Assembly: GCA_001600055.1 (NCBI GenBank)
Contig: BCIV01000007.1
Location: 1-64,000 of the forward strand
Origin: Filobasidium wieringae
Lineage: Eukaryota; Basidiomycota; Tremellomycetes; Filobasidiales; Filobasidiaceae
Length of the DNA stretch: 64,000 bases
Direction of reading: 5' to 3'
The translations under genes and the position numbers were made by a program. Within the stretch, counting starts at the first letter, position 1; every line of letters begins with the position of its first letter. The notes beneath the pieces were generated by a model. The model did not search any database, was not told where the DNA came from, and worked only from the letters and a program-made list of their open reading frames with translations. Positions 11,166 through 25,374 of this stretch are shown one piece after another.

Positions 11166-12115
11166 TCACCAACCGAGGACCGTTCCGTCGTAGCTCCAGA
11201 GCTTCCCAGCATGAGTCTGTCGAGTCGCACTTTCAATGAGTTGAATCATTTTCTCTGCGCTTTCCTCCGGTTCGATAGGATCAGGAAAGAGGCCTTTGTC
11301 ACCCCCAGGTGGTCGGACGAATTTACTAGCTCGAGCGTCCATGTCAGTTTTGACCATGCCTGCAGGATAAGCGTTTAGACCGAACGGTTCTGTGAGGAGG
11401 TTTTATGCAAACGGTAAGCTTACCTGGGTGAATAGGAAACGAAGTGATACGCTCGTTCTCGATGTGAATGCGCTGGAGAACCATGTTCACCGCGGCTTTC
11501 GAGATGGCGTAGGCGGAATTAGGGATCGGGAATTGGCCAGAGAGTCTAGAAGCGATCGTGCTGATCGCAATGTATTTAGGGTTGTCAGACCTAGCCAGTA
11601 AGGGTTCGAACGCCTGGTAAAGGAAGAGGTTACCGCCGATCACGTTGGTCTGTAGAGCGCCGGTAAGGGTCTCGCCGTCTACATCTAGTAGGGGGACAAG
11701 TTCGGGCATGATCCCTAACATGGAAAGAGATCTTCAGACACGTGTTGCTGAAGATGTTCTGACAATCCGGCTTACCAGCATTGGCGATGACAGTATCGAC
11801 TCTTCCAAAATCTTCCTTGATTCTCTTGGCAGCGGCATCATGGGCTGGTTTGGCAGTTACATCCCATTCGATCACCTTGATACGGTCATTCTCCTTGCTC
11901 AGCGCGATTAGATCGGTAGATTTAGACGGAGTCCTGCAACCGGCGTAGACGACGTTGTTAGGGTTCTTGATGATGTATTTGACCATTTCGATTCCGATGC
12001 CACGATTGGCACCGGTGACTGCAAAGCCAAGGTTAAGCTTGTGGCCGGGATCTCTGTGGTTACGCTCACGACCCGCTGACGTACTGACAAAGATTCTTTG
12101 GGAGTTATTCGACAT
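11166..12115 (-). CDS. Short-chain dehydrogenase/reductase
   Basis: Exons 12115-11776, 11714-11424 and 11359-11166 join to 274 residues, normal for a classical SDR. Visible motifs are the nucleotide-binding TGANRGIGIEMVKYI, the DV after strand 4 (VIEWDVTA), the NAG motif split by intron 1, a catalytic Ser in AISTIAS, the Tyr-Lys pair in SAYAISKAAVNMV, and HPGMVKTDMDA after the active site. Substrate and coenzyme preference are not evident. The start at 12115 gives a ~30-residue leader before the Rossmann fold; the same frame stays open 123 nt upstream, so a longer form cannot be excluded. It is divergent from the alpha-glucosidase across 1.3 kb. Confidence 0.88.
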
Positions 12116-13419
12116 GGCTTGACAACCCGGGTATACTCTGCTTAGGCGGGTTGTATCGCGGCAATTGTTATCGGGTGATGATGTGTATGGCTGGGCTGGG
12201 ATATAGGAGATCCATTGGAGAACGTGGCTGTCCGTCAAGTTCCTTTATACGTGCCAACAGAGGTGTCTACCATGCTCCAAGGCCTGCGACGATGTCGTAT
12301 GCTGATCAATCGCAAGGTGTCCGTTCCCCTTGATTAGCAATAATCAACGGTCGCTCGGCGACTTGGATGCGGGCCGACTTGTGTGCCGCGATGATAGGCA
12401 CCCAGCCGAGCCGAGCCATACGACCAATTTTTGCATTGTCAATGCATAGTCTCGCCCTGCGTCTCCATATCCCCGCACACCTCGATACCGTTGTGGTGAG
12501 CTGCACGAGCAGGCTCGCTCGTGACGTTCTAAGGTCCCCCGTGTTTCCTCCGCTTCTCAGTGTATCATCGGTCTCCACCGCTCTCGGTCGCCTTGTAAAT
12601 TGGCGAGGTTCACAAACATCGAAAAATAGTTCGCAGGAAGCTCAGGAAGACTGGTTGGATTGGTCATGGACTGTAGCCAGAATATGGATTGGCTTGAGGT
12701 AGGAGTGATATTGCGTTGATATGACTAGTATGACTATGATGGTGGTTTGTCGGGTTCTGTCTCTGTGCTAAAGAAGCCAATCGGGTGCGGTAATCAGGAA
12801 TGATCAGGTAGCTGCAGGCAGTCATAGAATATAGAAGGTACTCTGACTTCTGGAGAGACCATGCACAGTGCTCATGGATCTTCAGGGAATGGCGTACTCG
12901 AAGGATCCAAATCACAAGGTGAGATCTCTCACATCGCAAGCACCGAGTCGAGTGAGTGGTGTGGAGCTCTGAATCTGTAATGCTCTCTCATCGCTATGAT
13001 ATATAATATCTTCTGAATGTCGAGCGATGATGATGGGGTACAGCGTCGTCGGAACTCGATCTGTCTTACGTCATCAGCGAGAGGTACTCTCTGACATCGC
13101 TTTCTCGTGGAAGGTGGATTGGCTACTCTAGCTACTCTGGCTGACCTGGCTACCGCATCCATTTTAGGCTGCTGTTACATCCTTACAAATCATTCCACTA
13201 CAAGCTATGTATCCCTGACGACTCGTAGCGTCTAGCCAGCATGCTCTGCGTCGGATCGATACCGTCGGAAGGACATCGGCGAGGTCCCTCCAGTTACATG
13301 CGCAAACAACATCCAAAAACTTGATATAGCGATGAACCAGATCATTTCGATTATGGTCCTTATCATAGAATTACAGCGGTAAGCTACACCACCTTCATAT
13401 ACTGCCTAAGGAAAAGGTC
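12116..13419. other. Divergent promoter region between dehydrogenase and alpha-glucosidase
   Basis: 1.3 kb with no supported coding sequence. It should hold the promoters of both flanking genes. A small direct repeat of GCTACTCT units lies at about 13121-13140. I did not find a convincing binding site for a MAL-type activator. Confidence 0.45.
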
Positions 13420-15747
<2,328 letters not shown>

Positions 15748-18524
15748 AGAAAGTCCCACTCGAAACTGGTAAAGCTACATGATGTACACTATGGAAATAA
15801 CATAAACTAGAGCATTATCGTCATGGCAATCGTACTATCTCTCAAAGTATAATGACCTAGGCGAGCGGGTCTACCGGGATGCACAAGGCCTGCTTTCGGA
15901 TAGCCTGCTTCTTAGGGATCGAGGTACGAGGATTGACATACAGTCCGAGCCCGGAGACCAATTCGACTTATCCTTCTCTCGATATGAATGCACATCTGCC
16001 CCATCGGTGCTGTTCCACTTTTGACAAGGCTCTTTGACACCCATTGAAAACAAGGTGTTGGATGCACTTATTTTTACTCAAAAATCCTTTCGGAGCCTTC
16101 CGCTTCTGGACACTTCCTCATCTCACTGAGGTAATATTCTGATACCGCATCCGGTAGCTCCACCTGTCGTTACGTGTTGAATCTAGATATCGCGACAATA
16201 TATTTACAAAGCCCAACTTTTCACGTATCGCGGATCACAAATCACCGCGAAATAACCTCTTATCAATCACGAAAAGTAGGTAGCCACCACCTAGTCTTTG
16301 ACTGCACCTCACTTGCTCCAAAGTGTGAGACAAGGTTCGATATACTAGGTGGTAACAGGTATTCTCCGCCCTATATATGTAGCTCACGGTAGCTTGAGAG
16401 CGTGTACGATAGTGCGGGGGATCAAACAGGCCAGGCTTGCCTGGAGAATGACCCAGGGACCATCGGAGTGATAGGATCATCTCGAGTCTTCTATGGAGTG
16501 ATCAATCAACCGGTGAGGACCGTTTTCGGATCGCGCCATCCCCCTTTTCGTTGGTTAGCATTACGCACGGAAGGGTTTAGCGCGACTCTGGCCTGTCTGG
16601 GGTGGGATCGAACCCTGCAGTGATCTTGAGGAAAGGGGTGGATGGGAAACCCACATCATCTGCCCATAGTTGTACTATAACTGAGAGTGAACCTCCATGT
16701 CCTATAAATCGACCGGGAACGACCCTGCATACCTGTTGCAAGAAGTGAAATCCATCTTCCAGCTCAACTCAGTGACGCGCCAAAAGAAGCCCACGACGAT
16801 ATCCGGTAGATTGACTCGGTCGTTCCTTCTCCCTGAACTCGGATCCTGAGTAGGCGAATGTCATTGAATACCAAACCAATTTCATACAAGATCGGTCTCT
16901 TACCATAAAGAAGCCCACGTCGAGCGATCGAATACGGCCTGAAGAATTCTTCCCTACCCTGTGGCGGGCTTTCTCGGAAAGTTCATCTTACCCCGCAAAT
17001 TCCCCTTCAAGTTTCGTTTCTCAGCCATCAATTGGAAATCTGATCGGTACGTACAGGCTGACCGTATATGAGCAGCAAAGACGGACGCTTGTCTTGCCCC
17101 CGATCGTCGCCGAAATTGAAATCGTTGTCCCGCCCCACATCCGGAGCGCGTTCGAGGTTATCGTGAATAGGATCAAGAGCCAGTAGCGCTCTGACGGATA
17201 TCCCCTACCCGAAAAAAAAAGCTCAACGAGCGGTATTCAATACCATCCCGAGGTTCGAGGGAAGTCTCGGACCTCCATCTCCCCATCAACCTCACCCCGA
17301 TAAACTCGAAGGCCAACGTTAGGAATAATAACGGTCATCTCCTCAATGAACGCGTCGAATTCGGGAACAAGTCGTTACAGTCCCCGGAAAATCAACATGG
17401 ATCCTCCACTCATTCAATTCAAGTACCTCAGTGGTGGGTTAGGGTGGGATGAGTCCCGTCGTCAACCCTGGTCAGGAGGGTCGAGGCATGCACGACGCCT
17501 TGCCCTGGAAGAGGGTTTTCAAATGCTCAGATGATAGGGTTTGTACCTACATAGAGGGAACCTGATCCCCCTACTGACGATCGTTATAAGGGAAACCAAA
17601 CGATATGGTCCCGCAGATGACGCTACTGACCGAAATATCCATCCTCCCCAGATTCCCCCACCCTCACATGTGTAAAAGCTCTTCCCGAAAAATGTCCCGA
17701 TCTTATCCAGAGATCTAAGGACCGGCCACCAAGTTGCTTCAGCGATGATCCATATCCCATTGAATCATACTCGGGAAACCCAGGTGGCACGTGTATTATA
17801 GTATCACAGCTCAGTCAGATGGGCGGATGGTCGACTTGATAAACTGTCGCGAGGATTCACGCTTTGACGATTTACATGGGTCTCGGATCTTACTGTTGGT
17901 TCAGGTATTCTCACTTTTGGGGAAGAGGTTATCTACACAGCGATGAGCAGGGTGATCCTTCGGTTCGTACAGCGGTCATCTGGTCAAGGTAGCCACGATG
18001 AAGTCGCGCACTGTGAATGGCAATGTAGATATCGTCCAGCGACCCTTTACTTTTTGTCATCCACAGTGTATGATCCTGATCCCGAGTGTCACATTTCAAG
18101 AATGGTCTCGTGGTCAATTATTTGATGATCCTGACCTGCAAACTACCGCATTATTGTACCGCGCTCTCTTTCAGTTCGGGACCGCGATCCCATGCGTTGA
18201 CAAATGACCGTTGAATGTCTGATCTTGTCGGATCGTAACGGTTGTTTGGGCGGGTGAGATCTACCATCATCAACAGCCTGTCTACAAGATACGATGACAG
18301 TCTAGGACCGAATCACCTCAACAACGAAGCGATGAGACGAAGTGACGATCCAAACTGATGAAACGTAGAACCTGTTGCACCTGAAACCGACCTCCCGACC
18401 CGTAAATCCCCGGTGAACGTGTAGTCCCAGGACAAAACACAACTCGAGTGATCCATCATCCGATAAGTTGACTTTCCCTCGACCGAAATCTTCCCTTCCT
18501 CTGTTCCCTCGTTCTACCATCATC
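15748..18524. other. Gene-poor 2.8 kb
   Basis: No frame on either strand shows a known family or a convincing spliced gene. It holds a 10-bp inverted repeat (16286-16295 with 16344-16353) and an A-run at about 17211-17219. The last part is the promoter of the PQ-loop gene. Confidence 0.4.
16286..16353. repeat. Inverted repeat ACCACCTAGT / ACTAGGTGGT
   Basis: Two perfectly complementary 10-mers are separated by about 48 bp. They could form a long-loop hairpin in RNA or DNA. No gene is near, and chance is possible. Confidence 0.4.
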
Positions 18525-19038
18525 ATGTCCCTTCCCAACGGCAGCGATCTGGTACAACCAATGGCGGATATCCTCACCAAAGAGAGCATATCCTCTTTCA
18601 TGGGGATAGCCAGTATAGCCTGTTGGACCGTCGCTCAAGGCCCGTGAGTGTCGTCTGCTCGTCTCATCTCATCGTCAAGAGCTCGAGGATCAAACAGCTG
18701 ATGGGTGTTGTTTCCACATCCGGCAGACAGTTCTGGGAGAACTACCAGTCCAAGAGTTGCGAGGGGCTGGCTTTCCCCTTCCTGGTCAATTGGTTATGCG
18801 GTCAGTCCCGTTCGCAGTCGAACGAGGTTCTTGATTCTGATTCGATTACATTTGATTCGATTTGCATATATGATTTGTGTTTACACTGACACTTGGCCTC
18901 GGGGATCGACTATACAGGCGATATCACAAACTTCATCGGTTGTCTCTTGACGGATCAGAAAGAGTTCCAAGCGAGTCCCTCCCGTTCTCGAACCACGTCC
19001 ATCTCACTGACCTCCTTGTCCTTCTCTGTCTTGTTCCT

Positions 19039-19126
<88 letters not shown>

Positions 19127-21080
19127 GCACCCACCCACCTTCCCACCCGACAGACCCTCCTAGCGGCCTACTTCTGCCTGATCGACGTAGCACTCACCAC
19201 CCAATACGTCCACTATCACCGCCGTACCAACCTCCTCCTCCTCAAGTCCGAGCTCGAAGCTCTCCGAGCGCAAGCACAGGCTCAACGTCATAGTCAAATT
19301 CACAGTCAAAGTCAAGGTGATGAGCAAGCACCTGGCCCGGGTGAAGAAGAAGAACCGCTCTCGATCGAATTCATCCCCCCGACCATACTGGAGAGCTTTG
19401 TGGATGCTGCCGCCGGCCGAAGGAGTAAGAGTCGGAGCGTGGTACGTGGTGGACGGGGCGACGTGAGGGAATATTTCCGGGTCGTCGATTCGCCCACTTC
19501 CGGTCCGGGTCCAGGTCCAGGTCCAGGGTCAACGTCAACTGTGACTCCATCGGGCCCTTCGATGGATCCCGCTCGTCGATCGCCTAGAACGAGTGAGATG
19601 GGCTTGACCGAGGCCGCATTGGAAGTAGCCTACGCCGCTCAGAGGGTGGAGAGGAGCCTCTCCAAACGTCGACTAGCATCCGCTCAGCGTGATCGGAGTA
19701 CAGGTACGACCCGGACGGGGGGGACCACGGATCGACCGGGATTGGGAAAGAGGGAGAGCGTCCTCAGTTCGAGCTCGACGTTTTCCCCCCCACCCGCGCA
19801 CGCACCGGGGCTACCATTACCGATCGAGGGATCCCCGATTTTACCACGCGGGAGGAAGAGTAGGGGAGATTCCGGGATCGTCCTCCCCTCAGGGTCGGCG
19901 TCGGCGTCGGGGTTGGGGGCGGGGTCCGTCTCGAGGTCGCTGGGGTTGGGGTTGGACTTGAACTCTGATCTAGTCCCCGCGGACGGGCAAGGGACGATGA
20001 CGATGACGACGACGGGGAGACGACCGAGCCGGAGTGAACGGGGTAAGAACGGGATGATGAGGAGTCCCGGGCGGGCGGGGGCGGGGGCGGGGGTTGTCTT
20101 TATGGGCGTTTGGGTTTTTCTGGGGTTCGGGTTGGGGGCAGGGGCAGGCGGGGTTGGTCAGAGCACATGATCAGGTGGGACGGGTGGTAGGATCGACGCG
20201 GCCGCTGGGTGAGGGATGGACGATGCGGGAAGAAGGACGGTCTGAGCGTGAAGGTTTCGTCTTGAAATTCCAACCTCCCGTCGCCCACTCCCACCCTAAC
20301 AACGATGACACCGACCCGGACCCGGACACCGACTCGGAGGAGCGGCACCACCACACGACCGGGTCGTACATCCAACGAGTGATCGGCCGGATCTCCGCTT
20401 GGACGTGTACGACGCTTTACCTGACCAGCCGTCTCCCTCAGATCTGGAAGAATGTGAGTGCGCGTGGCGCGTGGTGGCGATCACGATCACGGTGTCTCGA
20501 TCCCGAACCGGAACTGAACCCTACCTACGTGTGTGTGCATGCGACGCGACGATAGTACCAACGGAAATCCGTCGAGGGGTTATCCATCCTGCTCTTCGTC
20601 TTTGCCTTCTGTGGGAACCTCACTTATGTGCTGTCCATCGTGCTGAACCCTACGGGGGCGGACGGGGAGAGGGAGGAGGGGATGAGGGGGTATTACTTGT
20701 TGGAGGCTTTACCGTGAGTTTGCCGGCGCCTGGCTCTGGGGCTCGTTTTATTTGGGGGGGCTGGTATTGATGGGCAGTTGGCCGTGGACAGGTACCTGCT
20801 CGGATCGGGGGGAACGTTGGTGTTCGATCTGACGATCATGATCCAGTCCCTCGTCTATGGGTCTGCCCCGCCGGTGGAGGTAGAGGAGCGGGCGGAATAT
20901 AGGGAGTCTTTGGATCGGTATGGTCATGGTCATGGTCATCATCACAGCCATCATCATTCGCATTCGCATTCACACCGGCACTCGCAATCACAATCACATG
21001 GCACGAGAAGACACGACAAGAGAGCGAGGAGCGACGAACGTCGACCGTTGATGGCCGGGGATGAGGAGCGGGATGGTTGA
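18525..21080 (+). CDS. PQ-loop vacuolar amino-acid transporter (YPQ/RTC2-like)
   Basis: Exons 18525-18643, 18727-18800, 18918-18970, 19154-20042, 20191-20453, 20556-20713 and 20792-21080 join to 614 residues. Two PQ-loop repeats are visible: AQGPQFWENYQSKSCEGLAF, with NWLCGDITNFIGCLL after it, and LYLTSRLPQIWKN followed by YQRKSVEGLSILLFVFAF; TLLAAYFCLIDVALT lies between. The family exports cationic amino acids from the vacuole. Relative to yeast Ypq1 (about 310 residues) the protein is swollen by a ~300-residue Ser/Gly/Pro-rich hydrophilic loop between the repeats. The C-terminus is a His-Ser-rich tail that could bind metal (inference). Intron 3 has a GC donor (CAA|gcgagt at 18971) and contains a long CT microsatellite. 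Intron 4 (20043-20190, GTAAGA donor) is chosen because it restores the frame. Confidence 0.85.
19042..19121. repeat. CT/TC dinucleotide microsatellite, about 40 units
   Basis: An uninterrupted CT run of about 80 bp lies inside intron 3 of the PQ-loop gene, about 30 bp before the acceptor at 19153, where it works as a very long polypyrimidine tract. It is the longest simple repeat in the window. Confidence 0.97.
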
Positions 21081-21230
21081 GATTTGGTGGTGGCCGTTGT
21101 ATAGACCGCATATCCCTCGAAACGCATAAAACGCATAGATTTTCGCATAAAGTGATCTCCCAAAGTCGACTTTGCTTCTCTCGAATCGGAATCTTTCCAC
21201 TCGAATTTCTCACAAATCTCGAAAAAAACA

Positions 21231-23762
21231 ATGTTCAACTCGCCAGCGACGACTCGAAATTCGACTCCGACGGCCACTTCGACGGCCAGCCCGACCCCAA
21301 CGACGACGCCAACGCCAGATCCAACGGGCACGGCCACGTCTCGTCGCACCGCCAGGGCGTGCGAGTCGTGCAGACGGAGGAGGATCAAGTGTGTGCCCCC
21401 TTATCCCTGCAAGAACTGCAAGTCCAATGGGTATCCTCATTGTTCAGTCAGGGCCAAGGCCAGGCCGAGTCGGTCAGTCGTGGTGTCCACGGCTCTACTT
21501 CAGTGTGTCCCTGTCCGTGTAGCTGATTCGAACGAACTCGACGGCAGACACGCCTACAAGGGAGCGTCGACGGTGACCACGGCCATCGTAGCGGGGACCA
21601 CGCCCGTTCACTCGTTGCATCACAGTCAATTCATCACTCTCATCGAGAGAGAACTGGAGTCGCTCTATTGGAGCAAGACGGGTGAGTTGTCGTCGCGTTC
21701 GACAACTCGGGGTGGGGATTTGCGGGTGTGGTCCGTGGTCCGTGATCCGTGATCTGATTGATGTGATCGATGTGGTACAGGAACCCCCATATCCCTCACG
21801 CTCCCGGAAGAAGATACCTTGCCCCCATTCCCTCCCTCTCCTCAACCTCAGTTCCAGGCCCAGTCCCAATCCACGTCCACGTCCACATCCACATCCACAG
21901 CCACATCCACATCCACAGCCACAGCCACGTCGCAAACGCTCAACCACCTCTCCCTCCCCGAACCCCCCCTCACTCAACCCCAAGCACTAGAGATCTTGGG
22001 GTTCTTCGAATCGGGAATGTTACCGTTCTTCTCCTGGATGGAAGCCCGGACGATCAGGGCGTTATTGGGGAGGTACCTCACGACCTCGAATTCAACGATG
22101 TCGACATCCATGACGACAACAACAACGACAACCCCCACCCCCACCCCTGCACTACAACCGGACGAACTCTCCCTCCTCTTCTCCTGCCTATCCCTCGGTC
22201 GGTTGCGCCAGATGATGCTCACTTTCGATCCACTCGGCAGGGGGGAACATCATCGACCCATCTCCGGTGAGAGGAGGGACGATTCGGTTTGGTACCGGCT
22301 CGCCCTGGCGGGAGTCACCGGGTGGGGTGGGGCCAGTTTGACGGCGCTTAGTGAGTTCAGTGTGGTCATTGATTTCTCGTTGATCATCCCACCGACTCAT
22401 TCCACGCCCCCCGCAGACGCCCTGAGCTGTCTCCACCTCTACGCGTTATGCACGACGACCCTCTCCGCCGCGACGGGGATCATCCGGTTGATGGCCGATC
22501 AAGCGAGACGGCTCGGGCTCCTCACGAAACGCGGGATGACAGGGTACGGGGCGAAAGATCGGCCTGGGATTTTATTGTTTCATGTCGTGTTTTCCAGCTG
22601 GTGAGCTCCCGGGTATGACGTGAACGAAAACCCCGATCGAGGCGGCTGAATACGAGGACGTGTGTCAGCTTCATGTCCCATTTGACGGGAGAACCGCCTG
22701 TCCTGAAAAAAGGGGATTTCGAGGACGATCTTTTCGCCCTCGATCATCCTTTCACGTCCATCCCCGCCTCTCCCTCGCGCTCACAACTTTCCTCCTCGGG
22801 GTCAGTGTCGGGCTCGGCAGCGGGGACGTCGGGCGTGGCAGATACCCCCGCCATCTTCTCCCAACTATTGCTCGAATGTGAATTGCTCACTCACATCCAC
22901 GATCCCAAAGTGGACACGTTCTCCATCGAGTTCGTCCTCGGGTTCGAGAGCAAGTGGAGCGAATGGTTGAAGGAACAGAGTAGGAGGAGGAAGGCTCCGC
23001 CGGGCGTTGGGGATCGGTTCGTCGATGTTCATTATCATTGGTCAGTCCGGTTCGGTTCGGTCCGCGGGGGTGTTCCCAGCGGGCACTGTGTTTCTGACTG
23101 CCCCGTTTGTTTCCTGTTCCGCGCATCGCAGGGATAGGATCATGCTCAGGGTAGGAAGCATGGATAACCCTCTGCTAGCCATGTCCAGTCATTCCATCAT
23201 CGCCCGATCGACAATGCATATCCTCTACACCTACCGAAACCTCTACTCTAGCACTCAGAATTTCAACCTCGCCATGCCTCAGCTGAAACGGACCGTCACT
23301 TGTGGACACCTCGTCCTCCTCTGTTGGGGCAGGCAGGAGTTGGTCAGGGCGGAAGCACTCGAGGGGTTACGCATGGCTTGTCATCTCCTCGAACAGTTCG
23401 CGTTGAGATGGAGGATCGCGACGGAAGCGATGGACAAGTTGTTATCCGTCGCACAGGCTTTGGGTGGGTCCGGCAGGGTGGAGCGAGTCGAGCCGCTTTG
23501 CTAAACGTCTCGGTTCGACCTGACAGGACTGCAACTGGAAGACACGCACGATTATTCGTTACCCCCGCTTCCGCCTTATGTGGATCAAACGAACGTACAG
23601 AACCAAATGACGTTCCCTCCCATTCAACTCGATACTCAGGCATGGGATGCGATCGAACTCGGGAGAGCCAAGACGTTCCCTCAGACTCAAAGTTTGAACC
23701 AGTTAGACATGAATCCCGCCGTCAATTGGGATTTCGATTGGACGGCTTATATGGCCAGGTGA
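21231..23762 (+). CDS. Zn2Cys6 fungal transcription factor
   Basis: Exons 21231-21681, 21781-22350, 22417-22600, 22669-23040, 23132-23463 and 23527-23762 give 714 residues. The binuclear zinc cluster is complete (Cys44, 47, 54, 60, 63 and 71), with the basic run SCRRRRIKC typical of Gal4-like regulators. A Ser/Thr/Pro low-complexity leader precedes it and a long Ser-Thr repeat follows. The middle region (about 200-560) looks like the fungal-specific transcription factor domain: ALEILGFFESGMLPFFSW, LHLYALCTTTLSAATG, LLTHIHDPKVDTFSIEF. Intron 22351-22416 is 66 nt and open in frame; I removed it because it has a good GTGAGT donor and CGCAG acceptor. The target genes are unknown. The start lies 150 bp after the PQ-loop gene. 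Confidence 0.85.
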
Positions 23763-23880
23763 CACACATGTGTACCACAGCACTCTTTGTATGACGATCA
23801 GACGGTTGTATGTTCTTGATTTATTGTATGCGATGCTTGTTTACAACGATATGACGGACGGTCCCTACGATTCGAGCACT

Positions 23881-25374
23881 TCAAATCATCGAGAACCCTC
23901 CTCCTCCTCCTCCCATCTCGAACCCGCCAGGCATCCTATCTCGCCATCGATCCAGTCCTTTGACATCGTACGACCTCGGTACGGGGGCTGACGGAGCAGG
24001 CTCGTTTGCGGGCTCCTGCACCACTTTCGTAGGTTCCGAACGGTATCGTCCGACAGAAGGTCGTCGTTTCGTACCCTCCTTGGGGGCCTTGTCGCTCCTC
24101 GGTCGGACCGCGGTGACCTTGCCGCTGAGGACCATGTTCCACTCCAGCACCCTCTTTCGGAGGAGATCGCCATCGGATCGTCTTCGCGGAGGAGGTGGGG
24201 TGATCGTACCGGGATCGACGATGGAGGAACAGACGGTAGTGATGGCTGATAATTGGACGGTCGAGGGTGACTCTGATTCGATCGATGACGATTCACGGTC
24301 GTTCCCGTCCGACACGATGGGTTCATCGAGCCCTGCAAAGGCTCGGAAGGATGGGTCGTGCCGGAAAGAAAGGTAGGACACCCAGCGTGCCTCTTGCTCC
24401 CCGGTCCAAGTATTGTGTCTGGAAATCACATGCCTCGCCAGCGGTTGTCTTTCTTGTCTCGAAGCTTTGGTTGCACAAGGTTGAACGGGTTCGAGGGGCG
24501 AAGAGCACGCCCGCCAATGACGACGCTTCCAATCACTATCGTCTGCTTGAGGTTTTCGGCAGGCGAAGCAGTCCGACTCGGATGGGGATGGCTCGCCTAA
24601 CAGATCGTCTAGCAAAGCTTGACGAGTTGCGATGGGAATTGCCGCCTGCGAATCGACATCATCTTCCAAGGGGAACAGCCTGAACCTGATCTTCTTGTCT
24701 CCCCTGCACGTCTTTGTGGACGATGACTGCTCATGACCGCTAGCCCAGCTCGACTGGCTCCTTTCCGATTGTGGCCTCCTGAACCATCCCGGTTGCCTCA
24801 CTCCATGGACGGAAAGATCACTGCTTCCGGCTCGACAGCGGCCATATTCCACATCGTCATCGCTTTCGCAATCCGAATCAGAGTCAGAGTATGGTGGAGT
24901 GATGAGAGGGATGATGGGTTGGGTGACAGGCTGGTTCTCTCGGTACCATCCGTTTGAAGTCGATGAGGAAGCAGGCTCCTGTTCCTGTCGGGCCCAAAAC
25001 GATCTCCATGGTTTGACTGGGTGTTGATTGGATGTGGGGGAATATGATTGTCGACCGGCGTCGCACGGTCCTTCGGAAGGGGACAGGACAGGTAGGATAG
25101 TAACCGAGCAACCTCGTACGTTACATTTCCCACTGGACTCTCTTGGTCTAAGACCCAACCCCATTCCTCTACCCTTCGTCGTGGCGAAAGCCGTCGATTC
25201 ATTCCGTGGGCTGTGCTGAGAAACACTTCTTTTCCAGACCACACTCTGTTCTCGTTGTCGTGGTGGAAGAGGGATTTGGGCGAGCCATTGTGGAGGACTG
25301 GGAGTAAGGGTAGGTGACGTAGGGTAGTTACTGGAATGTTTGGTAGGAGGGTTTGTTGGTCGCACGACCAGCAT
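23881..25374 (-). CDS. Unknown 497-residue low-complexity protein
   Basis: One uninterrupted frame of 497 codons, unusually long here for a single exon. I do not recognise the family. The sequence is rich in Ser, Pro and Arg, with an acidic Ser-Asp block (SDSDSDCESDDD, about residue 166), a more conserved-looking centre (AIPIATRQALLDDLLGEPSP, SDCFACRKPQADD, SYLSFRHDPSFRAFAGLDE) and a Gly-rich C-terminus. No signal peptide or membrane segment is seen. The layout suggests a largely disordered regulatory protein; WNMVLSGKVTAVRPRSDKAP is basic. It is convergent with the transcription factor, with 118 bp between stop codons. A coding role is likely but unproven. Confidence 0.6.
   Translation of the reverse strand: MLVVRPTNPPTKHSSNYPTSPTLTPSPPQWLAQIPLPPRQREQSVVWKRSVSQHSPRNESTAFATTKGRGMGLGLRPRESSGKCNVRGCSVTILPVLSPSEGPCDAGRQSYSPTSNQHPVKPWRSFWARQEQEPASSSTSNGWYRENQPVTQPIIPLITPPYSDSDSDCESDDDVEYGRCRAGSSDLSVHGVRQPGWFRRPQSERSQSSWASGHEQSSSTKTCRGDKKIRFRLFPLEDDVDSQAAIPIATRQALLDDLLGEPSPSESDCFACRKPQADDSDWKRRHWRACSSPLEPVQPCATKASRQERQPLARHVISRHNTWTGEQEARWVSYLSFRHDPSFRAFAGLDEPIVSDGNDRESSSIESESPSTVQLSAITTVCSSIVDPGTITPPPPRRRSDGDLLRKRVLEWNMVLSGKVTAVRPRSDKAPKEGTKRRPSVGRYRSEPTKVVQEPANEPAPSAPVPRSYDVKGLDRWRDRMPGGFEMGGGGGGFSMI

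Noticed and set aside
16560..16640. tRNA T-loop-like GGGTTCGATCC on the minus strand
   Set aside because: The stem is incomplete and no upstream cloverleaf could be drawn.
18933..19193. Minus-strand frame with an Arg-Glu run
   Set aside because: It is only the reverse translation of the CT microsatellite inside an intron.
21210..22436. Several antisense frames over the transcription factor and its Ser-Thr repeats
   Set aside because: They are low-complexity mirrors of GC-rich coding sequence and cross its splice sites.
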